NCBI GenBank assembly: GCA_023245755.1
Contig: JAHFJQ010000014.1
Location: forward strand, 1-13,100
Direction: 5' to 3'
Length of the DNA: 13,100 nt
From: an archaeon
GTDB taxonomy: Archaea; Nanobdellota; Nanobdellia; SCGC-AAA011-G17; GW2011-AR17
Translations under genes and position numbers: made by a program
Shown: positions 5,799-13,100 of the stretch, in pieces
Layout of the letters: each line of letters opens with the position of its first letter
Position numbering within the stretch: position 1 is the first letter of the stretch
Notes under the pieces: generated by a model
Told to the model about the DNA's origin: nothing
The model's input: only the letters and a program-made list of their open reading frames with translations
Database searches by the model: none

Positions 5799-6557
5799 TT
5801 AAACGTTTTCTTCACCTTGTATTGCAAACTGGAACACATAGGTTCCTTCTCGCAAACGTACCTGATACAACACGTCAGGATAAGGCTTATACTTGTAAAT
5901 AGTGTATCGACTTAATTTGGAAAGCATATACGTCAACTGTTCAAAGTCACCTAAGACAGCATGATCATTGACAATATCCTGAGACACGTCATACAATTCG
6001 CCTAAAGGAAGATCCAAACTTTCAGAGAAAGTATCCTGAGAGACAACATTATCTCCATCATCTACAGTCACAGGATAATAAAGCGAAAGATCTACAGAAT
6101 CTCTTTGAATATCTACAGTTAAGTCCCATTGATCTGCAGCGGTAACATCATTACTCACATCATACACATTTATACAGGTTTGTAAGGAGTCTTCAATTGC
6201 TGCCCTAAGGTCTTCTTCCATATGGCTCACCGTAAGTAATCTATTTGTACAGGTAGAAAGTCCTACTTGATTCCAACAAAGATAACTTACCGAAGTATCA
6301 TTATACAAACGATACGTATCTGTAGAAGGAGAAAGATATCCACCTTGCATAGCAATTTGCGTAGCATACTGATTTCCTATAGTTGCTAAACATCCTTGCA
6401 CATGCTCATTCACTTGACTCATCTGGGAGGAAGCGTCATTAGAAGCAAGAAGGGGAGGAATAATATCTTGTTGTACTAAGACAAAATAAAGAATAACTAA
6501 GATAACAAGCACAATACCAAGAATAATAAATAGGGTAGCCTGTCCTCTTTTTTCCAT
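5799..6557 (-). CDS. Single-pass membrane/surface protein with RGQ-type N-terminus
   Basis: The 252-aa protein starts MEKRGQATLFIILG and continues as one hydrophobic helix to about residue 28, followed by an extracellular domain. Such K-R-G-Q N-termini are widespread in Woesearchaeota-like genomes and resemble class III (archaellin/pilin-type) signal peptides cleaved between G and Q, although the usual Glu five residues after the cut is Phe here. The domain has four Cys (56, 94, 103, 128), MQGGYLSPS near 70, SYLCWNQ near 91 and LSLYYPVTV near 157, a pattern I associate with an uncharacterised DPANN family. An ATG at 6627-6629 would give 276 aa, but it overlaps the preceding gene and buries the signal region; a TATA box at 6580-6587 supports the start used. 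It follows paralog B by 37 bp, suggesting a shared surface role. Function unknown. Confidence 0.75.
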   Translation of the reverse strand: MEKRGQATLFIILGIVLVILVILYFVLVQQDIIPPLLASNDASSQMSQVNEHVQGCLATIGNQYATQIAMQGGYLSPSTDTYRLYNDTSVSYLCWNQVGLSTCTNRLLTVSHMEEDLRAAIEDSLQTCINVYDVSNDVTAADQWDLTVDIQRDSVDLSLYYPVTVDDGDNVVSQDTFSESLDLPLGELYDVSQDIVNDHAVLGDFEQLTYMLSKLSRYTIYKYKPYPDVLYQVRLREGTYVFQFAIQGEENV

Positions 6558-6579
6558 AATGTGTTCTCTAGTCTCTAAA

Positions 6580-6587
6580 TTTATAAA
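6580..6587 (-). promoter_or_regulatory. TATA box for the 252-aa membrane protein
   Basis: On the minus strand TTTATAAA, within GTTTATAAATTT, is centred about 26.5 bp before the ATG at 6557, predicting a leaderless transcript. The gene can therefore be expressed separately from paralog B, whose coding sequence ends at 6595. Its spacing favours MEKRG as the true start. Confidence 0.55.
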
Positions 6588-6594
6588 CTTTTTG

Positions 6595-9500
6595 TTAAAC
6601 ATGTATTTCCCAATCTCCTTCATTACCAAAAGTATCTTGACATTTCAAATAATAATGATCCACATCAGTAAGTGCAAAAGATCCAGATACGCTTGTTCCA
6701 CCACCATAACTAAAATCTTCATAGTAATATTCGCAAGTAGCAGTTTCATCTAAAGTAAAGTACACAGTCGTTTCAGATTTATACAATTCCAATAGTGTAG
6801 GCGAAGCAGTATCTACAGCAATGGTAAACCCAATCGTAGTGGTATTTGTATTTCCTGCAACATCCATACAAGAGATAGAATAATTATATTCCCCTGTACC
6901 CAGATCTTCTAGTGGTTGTTGATGTAAAGAACTATTTGTCTGATAAAAATCTATACCATCATAACTACAAATAGCCTTTCCTTCTTCTGCTCCACCAGAT
7001 GTTTGCACAGCTAAGGTCGTGTAATCATAATATAAATTTCCTGTAGGAGAAGTAGAATCAATAAACAAAGGCCCCGTACTCAGTAGAGTAAAAGGATAAT
7101 TTTCTGTCATTGCATTTCCAGAAGCATCAATACAAGCAAAGTAATAGTAGTTTGTTGTTTCTGTGACATTGAGTACCGTACTACAATCATTATCAAAGTA
7201 CGCACTTGCACTATCTGGTACTCCTGGACAAATAAATGGCCATTCCATCAGACTATAGTCCTGATCAAGAGTAGACCAACGACATCCTTCTACTGCATCA
7301 TCTAAATAGATACTCAATGCCGTTTCATTTACTCCAGCAGCAACATAAGCACCATTATGCACACTTGTTGTTTCAATCTGTGGAGGAGTCACATCATCAC
7401 CTTCATCAGTTTCTAGTTGTACTTCAAAGAACGTAGGTGGTGATGCACCATTGCCATTATGATCCTGGCACACAATGTAAAAAGTATAAAGCGTATCAGG
7501 AACTAAAATCCAGCTCTGATTATGTTGATAATCAAAATAGGAATCAGGAAAATCTAAATCCATATCATCATAACTTTCAGGAACACTTTGGCTTATTTTA
7601 CACTGGGAGGGTTCATCCGTTTCAAAACCAAAAGTCACATATTGATAAGGCCACACCATTATTTGATCCGAATCGATTTTAAGATAGCCATTATCCGTAC
7701 CATCATTTGTTTGGAAATCAACATTGCTCCCATCCTGAGAAGTATACCATGAACCCGTATCTTCACTATAACTATCTTCTAATCCCAAATCATTCATATC
7801 ATCAGAAACATCAAGCATATATTTTTCTATAATGGGCCTATTTACATCATCAACATCAACCCCAATACACTTAGGTCTATCTGTTCCTTGGTTTTCAGAA
7901 ATATATTCACAACCCATACCTAAAGACTTACATTTGTATTCTGTACACTCGTATCCCGTAAGAATATTTCCTAAGTTATCATCAATAGCAAGTCCTCCTT
8001 CAGAGACAGGCAAGTCACATAATTCACAGTAATCACTTCCCGTAGAAGGTTGCCATGCTTCACAGTGACTTTGTATACTTACATCACGAACTTGACCACC
8101 TACAGATAAAAGAGCAGCAACACCTGCTACGAGTAAAGCTACTGCAGCAACAACCCATCCTACCGGTCCAGCACCACTTGCAAAAGCAGCAATAAGCAAA
8201 AGTGCAGACAATCCAGCAGCAATACCAGAGCTTATAGCAAAAGTTTCAGTCGCTTTTTCTCTCTCTAAAGGATTGTAGATAGAAGCAACTTCACCAGCTT
8301 GCCAAAGAGTAGTAGCAATAACAATAAGAGCAGCTATCCAGATGAGAGCAATGCCTGCTACACTTGCAGTAGTAGTAGAAGTAACTGTAGTAACCTCTTG
8401 AGTAATAATAACACTACTAGATTGACCAACAACAACACTACTAGTACTAGCAGTAAGGGCAGTATTAGTAAGTAAAGCTGAACTAGACGCAGCAAAACCT
8501 GCCAAACCACTCCCAGTAGCTGTTCCTGCAGCAGCAGCAGCAAAAATACCTGCACCAAGAACTCCCCCAAGGACACTAGTAATACTCATCGCTAAAACCC
8601 AGCCATAAGTTCTAACATCCCCAAGACCAACATTATCGTAATAAATATTAGAAATAGCAACAAGACCACCATACACACCATAACTTGTTTGACCAAGATC
8701 ATCTGAAAAATATCTCTCTGGCCAGCCTGCACTGGTATCAATTAGTTTATCATTATCAGGGTCAGCAACACTCAGTTTTTGATAATTAGCCCTAGTAGAT
8801 ATATCAATCACCTTATTTCCTTGAACACCAGGTAAAAGACCTATATCAACCAACTCAGGTTCATAATAATATTTATAAAAATCCTCATCTACAGTCTCTA
8901 TAAAATCACAACCACCCGTACTTTCATCACAATCATATAAACAAAAGACAGCTTCTTGTTCATAATTATTAACAGCATCTATTTGATCAGTATATTCTTT
9001 TTCACCAGTTGCACCTGCCCAAGAAGAATACCCTAAACGATTTCCTTCTTTACTTCCCACATCTGGTTTTTTAACAAAATGATCTACACAACTATCGTAG
9101 CCAATATAAACTTTATTGCTTTTGTTATTCTCATCTTCTGCTGTGAGAAATTCCTGACTAGGGGTAAGATAAAAACCATTAGAACTAAAATCTCCAACTA
9201 AATTCATAGAATTTCCACAATCACCTTGAGAACGACAATATTCATGGGTAGCAAGAGCCCATTGTGGTGAAGTACACATCACTCCTTGTCCAGCCTGATA
9301 GTTAGGATCTGTCCAAGAATCTTTTGCATAAGACATTTTACATTCAACATTTGCTTGAGCACAAGTATCTACAAGACTTTCATCATCCCAATCATTACCT
9401 ACCGCAACTGTAGTAACCTCAGGACTAAATACTTCATTGTCAGTATTATCTACACAAGCACTTCCCGTAGGTCCAGTATAGTCACTATCCTGGGAATCAC

Positions 9501-10680
9501 TATTAGCCCAAAAACCAAACTCATCTTTTTCTCCATACACATCATAAGGAACCTGTATGCACACCTCTTCCCTATAATCTGCACAAGGCTCTAGTATTTC
9601 TTCACCAAAATAACAAAAGGACCTATAATGTTGTGACCCAGGAAAATCTTTAAAGGCACCTGCAGGACTTTCATACAAACACCAACTTTCTCCGTTTTTC
9701 CGTACGCCACCAACACCAGAATCATGAGGATTTCTATCATACCCCTGTTCAGCAATTTCTCCAGGTTTTTCAGGATCCGTATAATACCACCCATCAAAAG
9801 TATAAGCAGCTGCACCAGTATCAGGATTCGTACCTTCTTCAGTGTCACAATCTGTACTCAAACAACTAACCTCATCCCCTTCAGTGCCACACCAAGTCCC
9901 ATCAGTATAATCACAATTTCCATCTTCAGTTGCAACTTCGCCATTAGAATCAATATCATTTCGTGCAACTACCGTTTCTTGATTGCCACAACTATCAAAC
10001 CAATAGACATCTTCATCCACACATTGTTTGTAATCATGAGCTATACAGCCACATTGGCCATGCTCAGAACAAATAGAATCCTTATAGAATCCATATCCTT
10101 CGCTAAGATCAATATCTGGACTTTCACACTCTGCTTGCGTACCATAGGTACAAGAATCAGAAGAAACACAACAGCCTCTATCACTGGCCTGACAAATATC
10201 TGTACAAGAAGATTCAGAATCGACATCCCTCCAATCTAAAGTAATATCTTCAAGATCTTGAATAAGAATTTCACAATTTGCTTCCGTAGTATACGAACAT
10301 TGACTTTCTGCAATCACACAACAGTTTTTTTCACATGCATCTACAGTCGAACAATCAGCACCTTCACTCCAGCTATATCCATCAATATTTTCACAGGTAG
10401 ACTTTCCTACACTCTTGGAACATTTTCCCTCATCAGAAATACAACATCCAGGCTTACAAAAAGCCGTTTGCTCACAAGCGGTAGAGGATTGCAAATAGGA
10501 ACTATCACAATTACTTTCACCGGTGTAAAGACAACTATCTCCAGAAAGAGTTTGCTCACAACACACATTATTTTCTGTTTCATCAGCAGACACAAAAGAA
10601 AGATCCGAAGTCATAAAGCTAATACTAATCATAAGAAAAATCATAAGCAAAGCTTTCAGAACAATATCTACACCTCTCAT
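6595..10680 (-). CDS. Giant cysteine-rich secreted surface protein with Ig-like repeats (paralog B)
   Basis: This 1361-aa protein has a signal peptide (residues 1 to about 32, ending SFVSA). Double-Cys modules begin at 40, 79, 120 and 170, then VYWFDSCGNQE (225-234). The block KNGESWC...SQHYR...EPCADYREEVC spans about 328-374 and YCRSQGDCG..NLVGD 481-497. A hydrophobic Ala/Ser/Thr-rich centre (about 690-865) holds three or four possible membrane segments. The CxxC block (873-938) includes EAWQ, YCELCDLPVSEGGL and KSLGMGC. Four Ig-like repeats (about 1000-1361) end in CQDHNGN, CIDASGN, CMDVAGN and CQDTFGN. NxS/T sequons are frequent in the repeats. It is plainly paralogous to A and C over these blocks, with spacers that do not match. 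The ATG has a TATA box 28 bp upstream. It is likely exported and disulfide-bonded; adhesion or host contact is speculation. Confidence 0.87.
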   Translation of the reverse strand: MRGVDIVLKALLMIFLMISISFMTSDLSFVSADETENNVCCEQTLSGDSCLYTGESNCDSSYLQSSTACEQTAFCKPGCCISDEGKCSKSVGKSTCENIDGYSWSEGADCSTVDACEKNCCVIAESQCSYTTEANCEILIQDLEDITLDWRDVDSESSCTDICQASDRGCCVSSDSCTYGTQAECESPDIDLSEGYGFYKDSICSEHGQCGCIAHDYKQCVDEDVYWFDSCGNQETVVARNDIDSNGEVATEDGNCDYTDGTWCGTEGDEVSCLSTDCDTEEGTNPDTGAAAYTFDGWYYTDPEKPGEIAEQGYDRNPHDSGVGGVRKNGESWCLYESPAGAFKDFPGSQHYRSFCYFGEEILEPCADYREEVCIQVPYDVYGEKDEFGFWANSDSQDSDYTGPTGSACVDNTDNEVFSPEVTTVAVGNDWDDESLVDTCAQANVECKMSYAKDSWTDPNYQAGQGVMCTSPQWALATHEYCRSQGDCGNSMNLVGDFSSNGFYLTPSQEFLTAEDENNKSNKVYIGYDSCVDHFVKKPDVGSKEGNRLGYSSWAGATGEKEYTDQIDAVNNYEQEAVFCLYDCDESTGGCDFIETVDEDFYKYYYEPELVDIGLLPGVQGNKVIDISTRANYQKLSVADPDNDKLIDTSAGWPERYFSDDLGQTSYGVYGGLVAISNIYYDNVGLGDVRTYGWVLAMSITSVLGGVLGAGIFAAAAAGTATGSGLAGFAASSSALLTNTALTASTSSVVVGQSSSVIITQEVTTVTSTTTASVAGIALIWIAALIVIATTLWQAGEVASIYNPLEREKATETFAISSGIAAGLSALLLIAAFASGAGPVGWVVAAVALLVAGVAALLSVGGQVRDVSIQSHCEAWQPSTGSDYCELCDLPVSEGGLAIDDNLGNILTGYECTEYKCKSLGMGCEYISENQGTDRPKCIGVDVDDVNRPIIEKYMLDVSDDMNDLGLEDSYSEDTGSWYTSQDGSNVDFQTNDGTDNGYLKIDSDQIMVWPYQYVTFGFETDEPSQCKISQSVPESYDDMDLDFPDSYFDYQHNQSWILVPDTLYTFYIVCQDHNGNGASPPTFFEVQLETDEGDDVTPPQIETTSVHNGAYVAAGVNETALSIYLDDAVEGCRWSTLDQDYSLMEWPFICPGVPDSASAYFDNDCSTVLNVTETTNYYYFACIDASGNAMTENYPFTLLSTGPLFIDSTSPTGNLYYDYTTLAVQTSGGAEEGKAICSYDGIDFYQTNSSLHQQPLEDLGTGEYNYSISCMDVAGNTNTTTIGFTIAVDTASPTLLELYKSETTVYFTLDETATCEYYYEDFSYGGGTSVSGSFALTDVDHYYLKCQDTFGNEGDWEIHV

Positions 10681-10704
10681 AACACCTTATGAATAGAAAA
10701 GAAG

Positions 10705-10712
10705 TTTAAATA
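10705..10712 (-). promoter_or_regulatory. TATA box for paralog B
   Basis: TATTTAAA on the minus strand is centred about 28 bp before the ATG at 10680 and lies just past the stop of paralog C (10714-10716). The mRNA would have almost no leader, so B probably has its own promoter in the 33-bp gap. Confidence 0.5.
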
Positions 10713-10713
10713 G

Positions 10714-13100
10714 TTAACTCAACAAATACCTAAAATCAACAACCAATGGTTCCATTTCGTTTGCATACCCATCAATACACACAATATAATACGCCTGTGA
10801 AAGATCAGATATACTTAGCGTATGATCCGTAGATGCAACACCATTAAGTTCTGTGCCACCACCATAACTAAAATCTTCATTATCCCACTGGCACGTTGTT
10901 GCTTCATTAGTAATCACATAGAGAATATTTCCAAGATAATACACACTATTCACCTGTGATGCACTAATATCTTGATCAATAGTAAAATTAATGTTTGCCT
11001 CAGCAGTATTTCCTATATCATCACTACAAACAATATCATAGGAATAATCTCCTTTATCTAAACTCGTTTGTGATTGTTCATGAGACGTACCAGAAGTGAT
11101 ATACATCTCTTGCGGATAAGCATAGCTATCTTCTTGATACGTACATACCGCATTTCCATTATCTCCACCCTTCGCAGTATTCACTTGCAGATACACATCA
11201 TTATAATACAAGGTTCCGCTAGGAGCAGTTTGGGTGATTTCAAGATCTTCTGTTTTGGAAACAACCCATTGTTCTGGAGTAGTCATAGTATTACCATAAA
11301 TATCTTGGCAAAGGAAATATACGGTCGTAGTTCCATCTTCTAAAGGAACATTGAATTCACAAGGATAATAGCCATAAGAAGTACCAGTACAAGTTCCAGT
11401 ATGAGTCATAGTATCATAGGTATCTGTTTCACTAGAAGAATATTTACAAGTTGACTCCCTATCCACGTAGACTGTAATATCTTCTGTAGAAGCATCATAG
11501 GCAACAAGGGAACCAGACAGAGGAGAGACTTCACGTATAGTAGGTTCACTCGTAGGAGGCGCAAATGCGGATTTCAAAGTAATAATATAAGGATCAATAT
11601 TGAGATAACCACAAGTGTCTTTACACCAAGCATAGTATCGTTTTTCAGTTTCACTATCCTGTATACTTGTAGTAAAGTTATGATAGATATCACTTGCTTC
11701 TGAACAATAAGGATCTTCACCATTACATGCACAAACATGCTCACTAGTACAATAATATCCTGAACCACAATCCGTACTGAGTTCACAACTCTTCTCATCC
11801 CACACAGGGGTCTCTACAAGAGCATAGGCTCGCAAAGTATCATAATACGTTTCCTCATCAAAGGAAGGGCTACTAGGGATATTTTGAATATTGTCTACAC
11901 CAAAATACGTATTTAATGCATCCAAAGAATCCTCTTCTAAGAAAAGACAATTGCCATAATTATTTGTTTCAAGGCCAAAACTAAAACTATCTCCAACGGG
12001 AATTTCCGTAACACTATAGCCTGAAGTTCCTCCATCGGCACCAAGATCTAAAGTAGAATCTATACCACTATCTACTAAAGCTTGAGTATAGGGCCCAACA
12101 TACTCTAAATCCAAAGTATCGCAAGGAGCATCCACACAACTGCTATGTCCAGTCCCATAGTTTTCACCAACAAAAAGACAATTTTTCCCTAAGCTTTCAC
12201 ATCGAAATTTATTACAATAGGATGCTTGATACAAAGTATCCCCACTATCAAAGATTAAGCCTCCCTGAGAAACAGGAACATCACAAAGGTTGCATTGTCC
12301 AGTATCAGGCCCTTGCCAAGCATCACAAGTAAAAGTAATATCCATTTCTCTCATAGAACCATCATCTTTTTTATTCACAACATCAGCCCACTCATTATTA
12401 TTACATCCCCCCCAACCATCAGAATCTCCAGCACTTCCTAAATAGAAAGTAAGAGCAGGAGAAACATAGTGGGCAGCACCATCTTCTGCTGCAACATTAT
12501 CTAAACCATCCCAAGCATGCAACTGATCTGTACCAAAAACAACCGGTTTAATACTCCTAAATGAATTAAAGTATTCCGGAATAACTAAACCTAAACCATT
12601 TGCAGAATCACATGCAGTTTTACAACTAGTATAAGTAGTTTTTAGGCTACTACACTCTTCTACAACATTTGCACTATTTTCTTCTCCCCACATATCTGGG
12701 TCTTCATAACATCCATAGGAATCTGCCTGATCAGAAAGTGAACCCAAACAAGAATCATAGCAGAGGCCATTATAAAAGTCATCAGTTATTGGGCATCTAT
12801 ACTCACAAGAGTTATAGTTATCTAATTCAGAGTTACATTGATCCCCACTGCATGTAGGATTTAACTCCCCATCATCATCTGCATCAGCATCTTCAAAACA
12901 TTGATCTACACAGGTCTCATTACGACTCCAAGATTGTTCCTCAACAGGTTCATAGTCTAGCGGGTACCAATCCCCCACATAAATATTGGTACCAATATTA
13001 TAAAGAACATCACCAATTAATTGAAAAGGGGTCATACAATCTGTATAAACCGCTCCAGTATCATATAAAATATCCTTAGCAGAAATCCAAACGGGAACCA
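10714..13100 (-). CDS. Giant cysteine-rich surface protein with Ig-like repeats (paralog C), 5' end outside window
   Basis: The frame is open from the right edge to the stop at 10714-10716, 794 residues in view. An ATG occurs at 13035, but the 21 upstream codons are also open and protein-like (PVWISAKDILYDTGAVYTDC), and no signal peptide follows it, so the true start is outside the window. Counting from that Met: Cys-rich region 42-141; a DADDDG loop at 51-56; CxxC block 237-300 (CDAWQ, CNLCDVPVSQGGL, ESLGKNC) matching B 873-938; then four Ig-like repeats (about 338-773) ending in CKDTCGY, CQDIYGN, CSDDIGN and CIDGYAN. Repeat 1 carries a small Cys-rich insert (417-444, CELSTDCGSGYYC...CAC). 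The terminal motif FSYGGGT is shared with B. It is the third member of this surface-protein family; the missing N-terminus presumably has the secretion signal. Confidence 0.85.
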   Translation of the reverse strand, partial: VPVWISAKDILYDTGAVYTDCMTPFQLIGDVLYNIGTNIYVGDWYPLDYEPVEEQSWSRNETCVDQCFEDADADDDGELNPTCSGDQCNSELDNYNSCEYRCPITDDFYNGLCYDSCLGSLSDQADSYGCYEDPDMWGEENSANVVEECSSLKTTYTSCKTACDSANGLGLVIPEYFNSFRSIKPVVFGTDQLHAWDGLDNVAAEDGAAHYVSPALTFYLGSAGDSDGWGGCNNNEWADVVNKKDDGSMREMDITFTCDAWQGPDTGQCNLCDVPVSQGGLIFDSGDTLYQASYCNKFRCESLGKNCLFVGENYGTGHSSCVDAPCDTLDLEYVGPYTQALVDSGIDSTLDLGADGGTSGYSVTEIPVGDSFSFGLETNNYGNCLFLEEDSLDALNTYFGVDNIQNIPSSPSFDEETYYDTLRAYALVETPVWDEKSCELSTDCGSGYYCTSEHVCACNGEDPYCSEASDIYHNFTTSIQDSETEKRYYAWCKDTCGYLNIDPYIITLKSAFAPPTSEPTIREVSPLSGSLVAYDASTEDITVYVDRESTCKYSSSETDTYDTMTHTGTCTGTSYGYYPCEFNVPLEDGTTTVYFLCQDIYGNTMTTPEQWVVSKTEDLEITQTAPSGTLYYNDVYLQVNTAKGGDNGNAVCTYQEDSYAYPQEMYITSGTSHEQSQTSLDKGDYSYDIVCSDDIGNTAEANINFTIDQDISASQVNSVYYLGNILYVITNEATTCQWDNEDFSYGGGTELNGVASTDHTLSISDLSQAYYIVCIDGYANEMEPLVVDFRYLLS

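Noticed and set aside
6558..6629. Upstream ATG giving a 276-aa form of the 252-aa membrane protein.
   Set aside because: It overlaps the end of paralog B, places charged residues before the KRGQ signal region, and does not fit the TATA box at 6580-6587.
8358..8576. Minus-strand 72-codon hydrophobic Leu-rich frame.
   Set aside because: It is a shifted reading of the Ala/Ser/Thr-rich centre of paralog B; the Leu/Val runs are a frame artefact.
13033..13035. ATG as the start of paralog C, giving a 773-aa protein.
   Set aside because: The frame is open and protein-like for 21 codons further to the edge, and no signal peptide follows this Met, so the gene is cut by the window.

Overview
The window looks like part of an AT-rich archaeal genome, most probably a DPANN lineage of the Woesearchaeota/Pacearchaeota type. 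Three things point there: a gene starting with the 'KRGQATLFIILG' type of N-terminus common in those genomes; archaeal TATA-like boxes about 26-28 bp upstream of several start codons, implying leaderless mRNAs; and very large, secreted, cysteine-rich surface proteins. The lineage is inferred from recognition, not from a search.

Layout. The minus strand carries three giant paralogous genes, called C, B and A here. C (10714 to the right edge) is 5'-truncated by the window. B (6595-10680, 1361 aa) follows 33 bp later. A 252-aa single-pass membrane protein (5799-6557) follows 37 bp after B and ends in an oligo-T terminator. Next comes a plus-strand island of two toxin-antitoxin (TA) operons, hicBA (4578-5043) and vapBC (5199-5785). 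Gene A (196-4392, 1398 aa) then resumes on the minus strand, divergent from hicBA. Eight bp after A begins an unrecognised minus-strand gene (1-187) that leaves the left edge.

Architecture of the giants. A and B have a signal peptide, a run of double-Cys (CC) modules with identical spacing, a strongly conserved KNGESWC...HYR...DYREE block, a GDCG..NLVGD block, a variable hydrophobic centre, a C-x-x-C-rich block, and four Ig-like repeats each ending in 'YYxxCxDxxGN'. C shows the same second half. They are probably disulfide-stabilised cell-surface proteins, perhaps for attachment or contact with other cells; that role is inference. The 252-aa protein probably belongs to the same surface system.

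The TA island is the other notable part. Each operon is preceded by a copy of the same ~45-bp element containing a palindrome (CTGAAA-ATC-TTTCAG type). The copies flank hicBA as direct repeats and may act as a shared operator. There is no RNA gene, CRISPR array or transposase, and no gene-free stretch longer than 300 bp; the largest gaps are 4393-4577 and 5044-5198.
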